From Flavobacterium panacagri (GTDB taxonomy: Bacteria; Bacteroidota; Bacteroidia; Flavobacteriales; Flavobacteriaceae), in NCBI RefSeq assembly GCF_030378165.1, contig NZ_CP119766.1, positions 3,348,001 through 3,412,000 of the forward strand: DNA of 64,000 nucleotides, given 5' to 3'. The translations under genes and the position numbers were made by a program. Shown here piece by piece: positions 45,138 through 54,667 of this stretch (the stretch's first letter is position 1; the number at the start of each line of letters is the position of its first letter). The notes under the pieces were generated by a model. The model saw only the letters and a list, made by a program, of their open reading frames with translations, had not been told where the DNA came from and did no database searches.

Positions 45138-45170
45138 AACAGGAATGATTATTTTTCATTCCTGTTTTTT
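45138..45170 (+). terminator. Terminator of the eamA gene
   Basis: AACAGGAATG and CATTCCTGTT form the stem, followed by T-rich sequence. Confidence 0.85.
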
Positions 45171-45198
45171 TATGCAATAATGCGTAATAAAAAGAAAC

Positions 45199-45260
45199 AG
45201 CCACGAATTCACGAATTTTTCATTTTACTCAAAAAAATAATAATTCGTGAATTTGTGGCT
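45199..45260. repeat. CCACGAATT palindromic repeat, copy 4
   Basis: Arms AGCCACGAATTCACGAATT and AATTCGTGAATTTGTGGCT, centre different from copies 1 and 3. It lies just before the acyl-CoA dehydrogenase gene; the arms pair over 19 bases with one mismatch. Elsewhere in the window this family lies near proB, argH and ytxJ. Confidence 0.85.
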
Positions 45261-45297
45261 AAAAAAACTAATTCAAACCGAATCCTAATATATTGAT

Positions 45298-47556
45298 ATG
45301 AAAAATACCAAACTTCAAGCCTTTACTCCGTTATTTTATTTAGTGTGGTCAGATGATTTACTGACGCAGAAAGAATTCTCGACACTAAAAGAGTTTATTA
45401 ATTCGCTGACTGTTTTATCGGAAGAGGAAAAAGGATATTTATTATCTAAAGTGGATATTTCAAATCCGCCTTCGCGAAATGAACTCACACAATGGAAATC
45501 GGATATTGAAAAAAGCATTCAGGATACTTCTTCTATCAAATCTATTTTTGATATTGCAAAAGCACTATCAGCAAATGAATTGGATTTATCGCCTATCGAA
45601 TCCGATTTTAAAAAATTAGAAAATGATTTAGGAATTTTAGGAGAAGAAGCACTTCAAAACTTCAAAACCAAAGCAGGTTCTTTTACAGCAGATTCACATA
45701 CCAATGCCACTTTTGATATTCAGAAAATTACCAAAATCTTAAACGGAAAAGAAGCGGCAATAATCGAAAAAGTTAAATCAGTAATTTCCAGACCCGAATT
45801 TGCTTATGAAACTTCAACAGATATTAATGTTTTCAGGCAAACCGTTTACAAATGGTGTAAAATTTTAGCCGATGAAAATCTTGGAAATATGGCATATCCA
45901 AAGCAATATGGAGGAGGGGAAAATATAGCCGATTATTTTGCGATTATGGAAACGCTGAGTTACCACGATTTAAGTTTGGTAATTAAATTTGGTGTTCAGT
46001 TTGGATTGTGGGGAATGAGCGTACAGTCATTAGGAACTGAAAAGCATTATGCTAAATATTTAAAAGATATTGGAACGTTGAAACTTCCAGGCTGTTTTGC
46101 CATGACCGAAACACATCATGGATCGAATGTAAAAGGTTTAGAAACTACAGCAACGTACAATTATAATGATCAGACTTTTACGATTCATACACCCAATAAA
46201 AATGCCCAAAAAGAATATATTGGGAATGCTGCAGTTCACGGACAAAAAGCAACTGTATTTGCAAAACTAATTATAGACGGACATGATTATGGCGTAAATG
46301 CATTTGTTGTGCCATTACGTGATCCAGACGGAAATGTGGTAAACGGTGTAACAATTGGAGATTGTGGCCATAAAATGGGATTAAATGGAGTGGATAACGG
46401 AACCATCAGTTTTGATAATGTTATAATTCCAAAGGACGATATGCTCGATCGTTTTGCTTCTGTAAACGAAAAAGGAGAATTCGAAAGTCCGATTCCGAGT
46501 GATAACAGAAGATTTTTTACCATGTTAGGAACTTTAGTAGGAGGAAGAATCGGGATTCCACGTTCGGCTTTAGCGGCAGCGAAATCAGGACTGACGATTG
46601 CCATTCGCTACAGCGATCAAAGAAGACAATTTGGGCCAGAAGGTGGATCTGAGGTTCCAATTTTAAATTACAGAATGCATCAACGACGTCTATTGCCTCA
46701 TTTAGCTAAAACTTACGCAGTTCATTTTGCACTTCAGTATTTGACGAATAGATTTTTAAATAGAACGGAAACAGAGATGCAGGAAATCGAAGCGCTTGCT
46801 GCTGGAATGAAATCCTATTCAACTTGGAGTACAAGAGATATTTTACAGGAATGTCGTGAAGCCTGTGGAGGAAAAGGTTATTTGTCTGAGAACCGAATAG
46901 ATGCCTTGAAAAACGATACGGAGATTTACACCACTTTTGAAGGAGATAATACGGTTTTAATGCAATTGGTGGCTAAAAACCGTCTTTCAGAATTCAGAAA
47001 ATCATTTGGAGAAATGGGATCGCTTGGCATTATTAGTTATGTTTATGAAAATGCTAAAACGGCAATCACAGAAAAAAATCCAATTGCAACCCGAAGAACA
47101 GATGATGAACATTTATTAGACAGCGAATTTCATTTACAAGCTTTTGTTCACAGAGAAAAAACAATTTTGGCATCTGCAGCAAGACGTATTAAAAAATTGG
47201 TTGATGGCGGTTTAGAAGCCTATGATGCTTTTAACGTTGTGCAGCATCAAATGATTGATGTGGCTCAAGCTTATTTGGAAAGAATAGTTTTAGAACAATT
47301 TCAAATTGCAATCAATGCAATAGAAGATCCAGAGTCAAAAGCGATTTTAACGAAGCAGTGTCAATTGTATGCGCTTTCGCAGATAGAAAAAAATAAAGCT
47401 TGGTATTTGGAAGACGGCTATATGGAAGCAGTCAAAACAAAAGCGGTTCGTAAAATAGTAAATCAGCTTTGCTGGGATATTCGTCCGGATGCAGTGGCAT
47501 TGGTTAACGCATTTGATATTCCCGAAAGTTGTTTAGCAGCGCCGATTGCAGTTTAA
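45298..47556 (+). CDS. Acyl-CoA dehydrogenase/oxidase-like flavoprotein
   Basis: A 752-residue protein, much longer than ordinary acyl-CoA dehydrogenases (about 380) and closer to acyl-CoA oxidases. FAD-site segment CFAMTETHHGSNVKGLETTATYN, then GVDNGTISFDNVIIPKDDMLDR, RRQFGPEGGSEVPILNYRMHQRRLLP and CREACGGKGYLSENRIDALKNDTEIYTTFEGDN, the last with a possible catalytic Glu. An N-terminal extension of about 170 residues and a C-terminal acyl-CoA oxidase-type helical domain are seen. Likely first step of beta-oxidation; no signal peptide. Confidence 0.88.
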   Translation: MKNTKLQAFTPLFYLVWSDDLLTQKEFSTLKEFINSLTVLSEEEKGYLLSKVDISNPPSRNELTQWKSDIEKSIQDTSSIKSIFDIAKALSANELDLSPIESDFKKLENDLGILGEEALQNFKTKAGSFTADSHTNATFDIQKITKILNGKEAAIIEKVKSVISRPEFAYETSTDINVFRQTVYKWCKILADENLGNMAYPKQYGGGENIADYFAIMETLSYHDLSLVIKFGVQFGLWGMSVQSLGTEKHYAKYLKDIGTLKLPGCFAMTETHHGSNVKGLETTATYNYNDQTFTIHTPNKNAQKEYIGNAAVHGQKATVFAKLIIDGHDYGVNAFVVPLRDPDGNVVNGVTIGDCGHKMGLNGVDNGTISFDNVIIPKDDMLDRFASVNEKGEFESPIPSDNRRFFTMLGTLVGGRIGIPRSALAAAKSGLTIAIRYSDQRRQFGPEGGSEVPILNYRMHQRRLLPHLAKTYAVHFALQYLTNRFLNRTETEMQEIEALAAGMKSYSTWSTRDILQECREACGGKGYLSENRIDALKNDTEIYTTFEGDNTVLMQLVAKNRLSEFRKSFGEMGSLGIISYVYENAKTAITEKNPIATRRTDDEHLLDSEFHLQAFVHREKTILASAARRIKKLVDGGLEAYDAFNVVQHQMIDVAQAYLERIVLEQFQIAINAIEDPESKAILTKQCQLYALSQIEKNKAWYLEDGYMEAVKTKAVRKIVNQLCWDIRPDAVALVNAFDIPESCLAAPIAV

Positions 47557-47576
47557 ATATTATAATTTTGAAAGAG

Positions 47577-47618
47577 AGCTTTGTCAAAGTTTTAAACTTT
47601 GACAAAGCTTTTTTTTTG
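47577..47618 (+). terminator. Terminator after the acyl-CoA dehydrogenase gene
   Basis: AGCTTTGTCAAAGTTT and AAACTTTGACAAAGCT form a 16-bp stem, then a T-run. Confidence 0.92.
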
Positions 47619-47753
47619 TTATCATGAAATAATTTAATTTATCACTCATAGTGTTTTTGTGTTGTATTTTTTTATATCAAAATAAAAAACACCCTCCTTT
47701 TAAGTACATTATTACCCTAATCAAAAAAATCAGTTTTTATATTTTCGCTTTGT

Positions 47754-47761
47754 TATATTTG
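47754..47761 (+). promoter_or_regulatory. -7 box of the DUF6377 regulator gene
   Basis: TATATTTG (47754-47761) lies 23 bases before the TTG start at 47785, supporting that start. Confidence 0.65.
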
Positions 47762-47784
47762 TAATTCCTTTATATTAAATCAGC

Positions 47785-49431
47785 TTGAAAAATTATTACT
47801 TATTTCTGTTTCTTTTTATTGTAAGCTTTCCAGTCTTCGCATTGGAAGGTTCAGATGCTATTTTAAAACAATTAAATGAGGCAATAAAAAACAAGCAGCA
47901 TTATGTGAAAATAAAGGAGGAAAGAATTCTCAATTTCAAGAAAATAAAATCGGATAATCTTACCAAAGAACAGGAGTATAATTTTAATAAAACGCTGTAT
48001 TTAGAATATCAAAAGTTAAACTCAGATTCAGCTATTCAATATGTAAAGAAGAATATAAAAATTGCTGAAGCACTTCAAAACAAAGAACTTTTGAATTTGG
48101 CACAGTTGCAATTGGTAACACTCTATTCTTCATCTGGAAAATATCGGGAATCTGAAGCTATTTTAAAAGGTATCAACAAAAAAGCGCTTCCAGCTGCGTT
48201 GTTGCCGAATTACTATATCTCGTACCGTGAATTTTTTGAGCATTATGCTGCCAACAGTGATAATAGGGAATACAGAAAACAAATTGGAAAATATCGCGAT
48301 TCATTATTGAGTATTTTGAATCCGAATACTTTAGAATATAAAATCAATAGAATCCAGCAGGATATTTTTATTCATAGAAAATACAATGAACCAGAAAAAC
48401 AGCTGCTTTCTTTATTGAGCAAAACAAAAGAAGAAAGTCCAAACTACGCTATGATTACCTATTTATTGGGTAAAATAGCTGAAGCCAGACATCAGTTAGA
48501 AGATAGAAAAAAATACTACGCACTTTCTGCTACATCAGATATTAAAAATGCTAATAAAGATAATGCTTCGTTACAAGAATTAGCGTTGGTTTTTTATGAA
48601 ATCGGAGATGTCGATATGGCTTATAAATTGACGCAATCGGCTATTGAAGATGCGCTTTATTGTAATGTTCAGTTTAGAACGCTGTTGATGTCAGAAGTTT
48701 ATTCCATTATCAACACAGTTTATTTAGAGCGTGAAAAACAGCGAAAAAGCGAGTTGCAGATTTATCTGCTTTGTATCAGTCTGCTTTCATTATTCTTATT
48801 AGTTGCTATTATTTATGTCTATAAACAGATGAAAAAGGTTTCGAGAATTCGAACAGAATTATATGAAACTAGTCAGAAACTGGCTGAATTGAATAAAGAT
48901 ATTACCGAAACCAACAATCAGTTACAGCAAAGTAACCTGCAATTGTCTGAATCTAATTTAGTTAAGGAAGAATATATCGCACATTTTTTCAGTTTATGTT
49001 CCACTTACATCAATAAATTAGAGAACTACCGCATTATTCTAAACAAAAAAGCAACCGCAAAACAGTTTGATGAAATTTATAAAATCTTAAAATCAACTAC
49101 TTTGGTTGATAATGAGTTGGAAGAATTGTACAAGAACTTTGATATTATCTTTTTAAACTTATATCCAACATTCGTTAAAGATTTTAATACCTTATTAATT
49201 CCAGAAGAGCAGATTGTTCTCAAACAAAATGAACTGCTCAATACAGAACTTCGAATCTTTGCCTTAATCAGACTTGGAATTACTGACAGTGTCAAAATCG
49301 CCGCATTTTTGCGTTACTCTCTAAGCACAATTTACAACTATAGAACCAGAGCTCGAAATAAGGCTGTAGTTTCCCGAAATGATTTCGAAGAAATGGTTAT
49401 GAAAATCGGTTCAATGGCTTTGAAAGTATAA
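47785..49431 (+). CDS. DUF6377 membrane-bound transcriptional regulator
   Basis: A 548-residue protein with a TTG start; the first residues form a signal peptide (KNYYLFLFLFIVSFPVFA). Then comes a periplasmic TPR-like helical region (about 30-320), one membrane helix (about 325-346), a coiled coil (LYETSQKLAELNKDITETNNQLQQ) and a cytosolic C-terminus ending in a helix-turn-helix-like segment (LRIFALIRLGITDSVKIAAFLRYSLSTIYNYRTRARNKA). DUF6377 proteins are common next to glycan utilisation genes and likely sense sugar and control transcription. Here a GH3 gene follows directly. Confidence 0.85.
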   Translation: MKNYYLFLFLFIVSFPVFALEGSDAILKQLNEAIKNKQHYVKIKEERILNFKKIKSDNLTKEQEYNFNKTLYLEYQKLNSDSAIQYVKKNIKIAEALQNKELLNLAQLQLVTLYSSSGKYRESEAILKGINKKALPAALLPNYYISYREFFEHYAANSDNREYRKQIGKYRDSLLSILNPNTLEYKINRIQQDIFIHRKYNEPEKQLLSLLSKTKEESPNYAMITYLLGKIAEARHQLEDRKKYYALSATSDIKNANKDNASLQELALVFYEIGDVDMAYKLTQSAIEDALYCNVQFRTLLMSEVYSIINTVYLEREKQRKSELQIYLLCISLLSLFLLVAIIYVYKQMKKVSRIRTELYETSQKLAELNKDITETNNQLQQSNLQLSESNLVKEEYIAHFFSLCSTYINKLENYRIILNKKATAKQFDEIYKILKSTTLVDNELEELYKNFDIIFLNLYPTFVKDFNTLLIPEEQIVLKQNELLNTELRIFALIRLGITDSVKIAAFLRYSLSTIYNYRTRARNKAVVSRNDFEEMVMKIGSMALKV

Positions 49432-49537
49432 AGATTTATTTTAAATCTACTACTTTTTTTTATTGTTTATTTTATTTAAAATGTTGTAAATCAGTATTTT
49501 AATTTTTTTACTTGCTACTTTTTTCTATCTAAAAATG

Positions 49538-49551
49538 TATCGTGTACGATA
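49538..49551. promoter_or_regulatory. Palindromic operator candidate upstream of GH3
   Basis: TATCGT-GT-ACGATA is a 6+2+6 palindrome about 90 bases upstream of the GH3 start, immediately followed by AACGTT. It may be a binding site for the upstream regulator or for a LacI-type factor. No other copy was noted in this window. Confidence 0.4.
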
Positions 49552-49638
49552 ACGTTTTAGTTTTACAATATGATAAAAGTTCTTTTCAAAAGAAACCACT
49601 ATTATACTATATAACCTAATGCTTTAATAAATATTATT

Positions 49639-51855
49639 ATGTTTAAAAACGTTAAAACAGTTGTTGTTTTACTTTTACTAAGTTCTTTGGGAATGAATGC
49701 CCAAAACAAAGTTCCAGTTTATCTGGACGATAAAAAGCCAATTGATGAAAGGGTAGAAGATGCGCTTAAGCGAATGACAACCGAAGAAAAGATTGCAATG
49801 ATCCACGCGCAGTCAAAATTTAGTTCTCCAGGTGTAAAACGTCTTGGAATTCCAGAAAACTGGATGACCGATGGGCCGCACGGAATTCGTACAGAGGTAA
49901 AATGGGATGAATGGGATCAGGCGGGATGGACAAACGATTCTTGTATTGCTTTTCCAGCGCTTACAGCACTTTCGTCAACATGGAATAAAGAATTGGCTTC
50001 TTTGTATGGTAAATCAATTGGAGAAGAAGCACGTTTCCGTAATAAAAATGTATTATTAGGGCCAGGAGTTAATATTTACAGAAGTCCATTAAACGGACGT
50101 AACTTCGAATATATGGGAGAAGATCCATTTTTAGCCTCTAAAATGGTAGTTCCTTACATTAAAGGAGTTCAGTCAAACGGAGTTGCAGCCTGCGTAAAAC
50201 ATTTCGCTTTAAACAATCAAGAAACAAATCGTAATTCGGTTAACGTAATTGTTGATGATCGTGCATTATATGAAATCTATCTTCCTGCTTTTAAAGCGGC
50301 GGTTCAAGAGGGTGATGTTTGGTCAATTATGGGGTCTTACAATAAATATAAAGGACAGCAATGTTGCCACAATGAATATTTGTTGAATGATATTCTTCGT
50401 GGAGAATGGGGCTTCAAAGGTGTTGTAGTTTCAGATTGGGGCGGTGTTAACGATACTAAACAAGCTATCCACAATGGATTGGATATGGAATTTGGTTCTT
50501 GGACAAACGGGCTTTCTTGGGGAACAAGCAACGCTTATGACAACTATTATTTAGCAAAACCATATTCTGAAATGATCAGAAAAGGAGAAGTTGGAACAAA
50601 AGAATTAGATGAGAAAGTGCGTCGTATTTTACGTTTGTCTTTCTTGACCACTATGGATAGAAATCGTCCGTTTGGATCTTTTGGAACAGAAGAACATGCT
50701 TTGGCTGGTCGTAAAATTGCAGAGGAAGGAATCGTATTGCTTCAAAACAAAAACAATGTATTGCCAATCAATCTTTCTAAAACGAAGAAGATTGCGGTAA
50801 TTGGAGAAAATGCAATCAAAATGATGACTGTAGGTGGAGGAAGTTCTTCACTTAAAGCAAGATATGAAATCACACCGCTTGAGGGATTAAAGAAAAGAAT
50901 TGGAAATCAGGCTGAAATTGTGTATGCCAGAGGTTATGTTGGAGATCCAACAAGCAATTACAATGGTGTTGTAGCTAAAGTTAGTTTAGAAGAAAAACGT
51001 CCTCAGGCAGAATTAACTGCAGAGGCATTAAAAGTAGCTAAAGATGCTGATATTGTTCTTTTTATTGGAGGTTTGAACAAAAGCCCAAATCAAGATGATG
51101 AAGGACACGACCGTAAACAATTAGAATTGCCTTATGGTCAGGATAAATTAATCAGCGAATTAGCGACCGTAAACAAAAACATTGTTTTCGTAAATATTTC
51201 AGGAAACGCTGTAGCAATGCCTTGGATCAAAGAGGTTCCAGGAGTTGTTCAAGGATGGTTTTTAGGAACTGAGGCTGGTAATGCTTTGGCAAATGTTTTG
51301 GTTGGAGATGTGAATCCGTCTGGAAAATTATCTTTCACTTTCCCAGTAAAATTGGCTGATAACGGTGCGCATGCTTTAGGAGAATTCCCAGGTGGAGATG
51401 AAGTAAAATACAATGAAGGAATTTTTGTAGGTTACCGTTGGGTTGATAAAAACAATATTAAACCTTTATTCTCTTTTGGACATGGTTTGAGTTATACGAC
51501 TTTTGCTTACGGAAAAGTAACTGCTGATAAAAAACAAATTAATGCAGGGGACAAAATCACATTTTCTGTAAACGTTAAAAACACTGGAAGCAGAGAAGGA
51601 GCAGAGGTAGTTCAATTGTACATTACAGATTCTAAATCTTCTTTACCACGTCCGGTAAAAGAATTAAAAGGCTTTGAAAAAGTATCGCTTAAAGCTGGAG
51701 AAGAAAAAACAGTAACTTTTACAATCGACAAAACAGCTTTAAGTTTCTTTGACGATAAAAAACATGACTGGGTTGCAGAACCTGGTGATTTCGAAGCAGT
51801 TATTGGTGCTTCATCAACAGATATAAAATCTAAAGTGGGATTCTCACTTAAATAA
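49639..51855 (+). CDS. GH3 beta-glucosidase (exported)
   Basis: A 738-residue enzyme with a signal peptide ending GMNAQ. Two-domain GH3 with the nucleophile D266 in VVVSDWGGV, followed by the second alpha/beta domain (KKIAVIGENA, DIVLFIGGLN) and a fibronectin III-like C-terminal domain (VKNTGSREGAEVVQLYI, ELKGFEKVSL). It hydrolyses beta-linked glucose or xylose oligosaccharides. First of a run with the DUF1349 protein and an acyltransferase; the DUF6377 regulator is upstream. Confidence 0.95.
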   Translation: MFKNVKTVVVLLLLSSLGMNAQNKVPVYLDDKKPIDERVEDALKRMTTEEKIAMIHAQSKFSSPGVKRLGIPENWMTDGPHGIRTEVKWDEWDQAGWTNDSCIAFPALTALSSTWNKELASLYGKSIGEEARFRNKNVLLGPGVNIYRSPLNGRNFEYMGEDPFLASKMVVPYIKGVQSNGVAACVKHFALNNQETNRNSVNVIVDDRALYEIYLPAFKAAVQEGDVWSIMGSYNKYKGQQCCHNEYLLNDILRGEWGFKGVVVSDWGGVNDTKQAIHNGLDMEFGSWTNGLSWGTSNAYDNYYLAKPYSEMIRKGEVGTKELDEKVRRILRLSFLTTMDRNRPFGSFGTEEHALAGRKIAEEGIVLLQNKNNVLPINLSKTKKIAVIGENAIKMMTVGGGSSSLKARYEITPLEGLKKRIGNQAEIVYARGYVGDPTSNYNGVVAKVSLEEKRPQAELTAEALKVAKDADIVLFIGGLNKSPNQDDEGHDRKQLELPYGQDKLISELATVNKNIVFVNISGNAVAMPWIKEVPGVVQGWFLGTEAGNALANVLVGDVNPSGKLSFTFPVKLADNGAHALGEFPGGDEVKYNEGIFVGYRWVDKNNIKPLFSFGHGLSYTTFAYGKVTADKKQINAGDKITFSVNVKNTGSREGAEVVQLYITDSKSSLPRPVKELKGFEKVSLKAGEEKTVTFTIDKTALSFFDDKKHDWVAEPGDFEAVIGASSTDIKSKVGFSLK

Positions 51856-51887
51856 GAGTTTTTATTTCTAAAAATTGGTTGGTTTGT

Positions 51888-51922
51888 AAAGCTGCAAGTG
51901 TAAAAATTTGCAGCTTTGCTTT
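51888..51922 (+). terminator. Weak terminator after GH3
   Basis: AAAGCTGCAA pairs with TTGCAGCTTT; the T-run after it is interrupted (GCTTTTG), so read-through into the DUF1349 gene is likely. Confidence 0.6.
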
Positions 51923-51995
51923 TGTCTTAAAAAAGTTAAAGGTTAGGAGTAAAATGTTAGAAGTTTTACTTTTGATAAATTAAGAATCAAATAAA

Positions 51996-52643
51996 ATGAA
52001 ACGAATATTATTTTTTACAATTGGTTTGGTTTTGTGCCAAAATATTTCAGCACAAACTCTTAGTAAAATGCAGTGGTTTAATGAACCTGAAAAATGGGAA
52101 ATTAAAAACAATGCTTTAATCATGAATGTTACGGCAAATAGTGATTACTGGCGTATTTCGCATTACGGATTTACGGTTGACGACGCACCGTTTTATTATG
52201 CAACGTATGGAGGTGAATTTGAAGCTAAAGTAAAATTGACAGGAAATTATATTGCACGTTTCGACCAAATGGGTTTGATGATTCGCATCGACGAAAAAAA
52301 CTATATTAAAACAGGTGTTGAATTTGTTGACGGAAAATTCAACGTCAGCACTGTTGTTACGCACGACAAAAGCGATTGGAGTGTAACCACTTTAGAAAAA
52401 GCGCCGCCTTTTATCTGGATTAAAGCCGTACGAAGATTAGATGCCGTTGAGGTATTTTATTCTTTTGATGATAAAAACTATATCATGACTAGAAATGCGC
52501 CTTTGCAAGACAATACCCCAGTTATGGTTGGTTTGATGGCTGCTTCTCCTGACGGAAAAGGATTTGAAGCTAAATTCGAAAATTTCTCTGTAAAGCACCT
52601 TCCTGATCAGAGAAGATCCGAATGGCTTAAAAATCATCAATAA
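51996..52643 (+). CDS. Exported DUF1349 protein (concanavalin-like)
   Basis: A 215-residue protein with a signal peptide ending NISAQT. The rest fits DUF1349, a jelly-roll fold: YGGEFEAKVKLTGNYIARFDQMGLMIRIDEKNYIKTGVEF, SDWSVTTL and GLMAASPDGKGFEAKFENF. Such proteins bind or modify glycans; activity not proven. Located after GH3. Confidence 0.85.
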   Translation: MKRILFFTIGLVLCQNISAQTLSKMQWFNEPEKWEIKNNALIMNVTANSDYWRISHYGFTVDDAPFYYATYGGEFEAKVKLTGNYIARFDQMGLMIRIDEKNYIKTGVEFVDGKFNVSTVVTHDKSDWSVTTLEKAPPFIWIKAVRRLDAVEVFYSFDDKNYIMTRNAPLQDNTPVMVGLMAASPDGKGFEAKFENFSVKHLPDQRRSEWLKNHQ

Positions 52644-52696
52644 ATAAATTCCAAAATCTTACACTATACTAAAAACTTAACCAAAACTAAATATAA

Positions 52697-53848
52697 ATGA
52701 GTTCAATTTCATCTGATATTACACCAAAAAAACACTATGAAATTTTAGATGGTCTGCGTGGTGTTGCAGCTATTTTAGTAGTTGCTTTTCATATTTTTGA
52801 AGCTTTTGCTGGAGGAAACCGTTTCAAACAAATTATCAATCATGGCTATTTAGCCGTTGATTTCTTTTTTCTTTTATCAGGATTTGTTGTCGCTTATGCG
52901 TATGACGATCGCTGGGGGAAAATGGGGCAATGGGAATTTTACAAACGTCGTTTGATTCGTTTACAGCCAATGGTCATTATGGGAATGATTATAGGGGCTA
53001 TATTTTACTATTTTCAAGCATCTGATATTTTGTTTCCAATGATTGGAGGAATGGAAGTGTGGAAAGTTATTTTGACTATGGTAATCGGTTTTACTTTATT
53101 GCCAATTCCGCCTTCATTAGAAATTAGAGGCTGGGGAGAAATGCATCCTTTAAATGGCCCGGCATGGTCACTTTTCTTCGAATATATTGCTAATATCTTG
53201 TACGCCTTAATCTTTCGTAAATTTTCGAATAAAGTCATGTCGGTTTTCGTACTGATATTTGCTGGACTATTAATCAATTATACTGTTTTTGGAACAAAAG
53301 GAGATGTAATCGGTGGTTGGTCGCTGAATTTAGAACAGCTCAATGTTGGTTTTACGCGTTTGTTATATCCTTTTTTTGCTGGTGTTTTATTATGCCGTTT
53401 AGGAAAGCTGATTCACTTAAAAAATGCTTTTTGGATTTGCAGTATTTTAATTACTATTGTTTTAGCGCTTCCGAGATTTGGAGATGAAAACAGCCTTTGG
53501 ATGAACGGTTTGTACGAATCATTCTGTATTATTTTTATGTTTCCACTTATTGTTGCTATTGGTGCAGGAGGAGAAATTAAGAATGAAGTTTCTCTAAAAA
53601 TCTGTAAAGCTTTAGGAGATATTTCGTATCCAATTTATATCACTCATTATCCATTAATTTATTGGTTTACCGCTTGGGTTGTGGACAATAAAGTTTCAAT
53701 GGCAGATGGATATTTAGAAGGAATTGGAGTTTTAATTGTTAGTATCGTATTGGCTTTCGTATGTTTAAAATTATATGATGAACCAGTTAGAAAATGGCTT
53801 GTAAATAAGTTTCAAAGAAAAAAAGGTTCTGAGGTTCTAAGCAACTAA
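52697..53848 (+). CDS. Membrane acyltransferase family 3
   Basis: A 383-residue integral membrane protein with about ten helices. The start region ILDGLRGVAAILVVAFHIF carries the conserved catalytic His (H32) of acyltransferase 3 proteins, followed by RLIRLQPM. Such enzymes O-acetylate sugars or other surface groups. It is 53 bp after the DUF1349 gene, so it may modify the same glycans. Confidence 0.9.
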   Translation: MSSISSDITPKKHYEILDGLRGVAAILVVAFHIFEAFAGGNRFKQIINHGYLAVDFFFLLSGFVVAYAYDDRWGKMGQWEFYKRRLIRLQPMVIMGMIIGAIFYYFQASDILFPMIGGMEVWKVILTMVIGFTLLPIPPSLEIRGWGEMHPLNGPAWSLFFEYIANILYALIFRKFSNKVMSVFVLIFAGLLINYTVFGTKGDVIGGWSLNLEQLNVGFTRLLYPFFAGVLLCRLGKLIHLKNAFWICSILITIVLALPRFGDENSLWMNGLYESFCIIFMFPLIVAIGAGGEIKNEVSLKICKALGDISYPIYITHYPLIYWFTAWVVDNKVSMADGYLEGIGVLIVSIVLAFVCLKLYDEPVRKWLVNKFQRKKGSEVLSN

Positions 53849-53910
53849 GTTTCTTAGAAGCTTTCAAGATATTGAATTTCTTAATTTTGTTAGTTATAGA
53901 TATTCAGGGA

Positions 53911-53945
53911 GGGGTGAAATTTTAAATTTCATCCCTTTGTTTTTT
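53911..53945 (+). terminator. Terminator after the acyltransferase gene
   Basis: GGGGTGAAAT and ATTTCATCCC (one G-T) with loop TTTAA, then a T-rich run. Confidence 0.8.
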
Positions 53946-54015
53946 AGATAATAAAATGAAAATGATTAAGTTTAATGAATATCAGTCACAGATTAAATGA
54001 TGTTTTAAACTGTAG

Positions 54016-54035
54016 AGACGCACCGTAGTGCGTCT
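54016..54035. repeat. AGACGCAC hairpin element
   Basis: AGACGCAC-CGTA-GTGCGTCT is a perfect 8-bp stem with a 4-base loop, just before the next gene. This type of AGACGCAC palindrome is a well-known dispersed repeat in Bacteroidetes (my recall). Confidence 0.6.
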
Positions 54036-54064
54036 AAATTGAAACCACAAAATGTAAATAAGAT

Positions 54065-54571
54065 ATGGCAAGATTAGATGAAACGCACAAAATGCCAATT
54101 TTTCAAAAGGCAGAGCAGATTTTGAAATTAACAGAAGGTTTGGTTCACATTATTCCAGCTGAGAATGAATTCCTCCAAGAAACTACGGTTCGATTTATGT
54201 TAGAAAATGCTATGATTATTCCCGCTAAAATTGCTGGAGCAGAAGCTGGTGATTTGTATGATCTTAGAATGGAAAATGCTGCAATTATTAGAAAAGCTGC
54301 GAGAGAATTATATGTACAGGCAGGAAGTCTTCGTTATGAGGATGGAATTACAGATACTGATTATATTTATCTCTTACGAAATACAATTGAAGAATTCCGC
54401 TTCTTGTTTATTGATTGGGTGGCAGGTTTTGATGTTTGGAATTATATAAAAGACAGTTGGGGATTATTTAATCCGCCTGGTGTAAATGCGCATGATAAAG
54501 ATCCAGATGAGGATATTCCATTTAATCCAAACGATTTTTTTAATTCGGATGATGACGATGATGATTTATAA
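54065..54571 (+). CDS. Uncharacterised helical protein with acidic C-terminal tail
   Basis: A 168-residue protein predicted to be a helical bundle (segments about 12-30, 40-65, 75-100, 105-125) with no signal peptide. It ends in a strongly acidic tail (DKDPDEDIP ... NSDDDDDDL). The length and pattern of helices resemble the four-helix bundle family related to 23S rRNA intervening-sequence proteins, but identity is not clear. Followed by a terminator. Confidence 0.5.
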   Translation: MARLDETHKMPIFQKAEQILKLTEGLVHIIPAENEFLQETTVRFMLENAMIIPAKIAGAEAGDLYDLRMENAAIIRKAARELYVQAGSLRYEDGITDTDYIYLLRNTIEEFRFLFIDWVAGFDVWNYIKDSWGLFNPPGVNAHDKDPDEDIPFNPNDFFNSDDDDDDL

Positions 54572-54574
54572 ACA

Positions 54575-54608
54575 AAAGGGATAAACGAGTAAGTTTTATC
54601 CCTTTGCT
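54575..54608 (+). terminator. Terminator after the helical protein gene
   Basis: AAAGGGATAAA pairs with TTTATCCCTTT; T-rich bases follow. Confidence 0.8.
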
Positions 54609-54667
54609 TTTTCGTAACCAAAGTAAAACCTTTGTTTCTCTGTTACTTTGCCGCTTTGCACCTTAAC

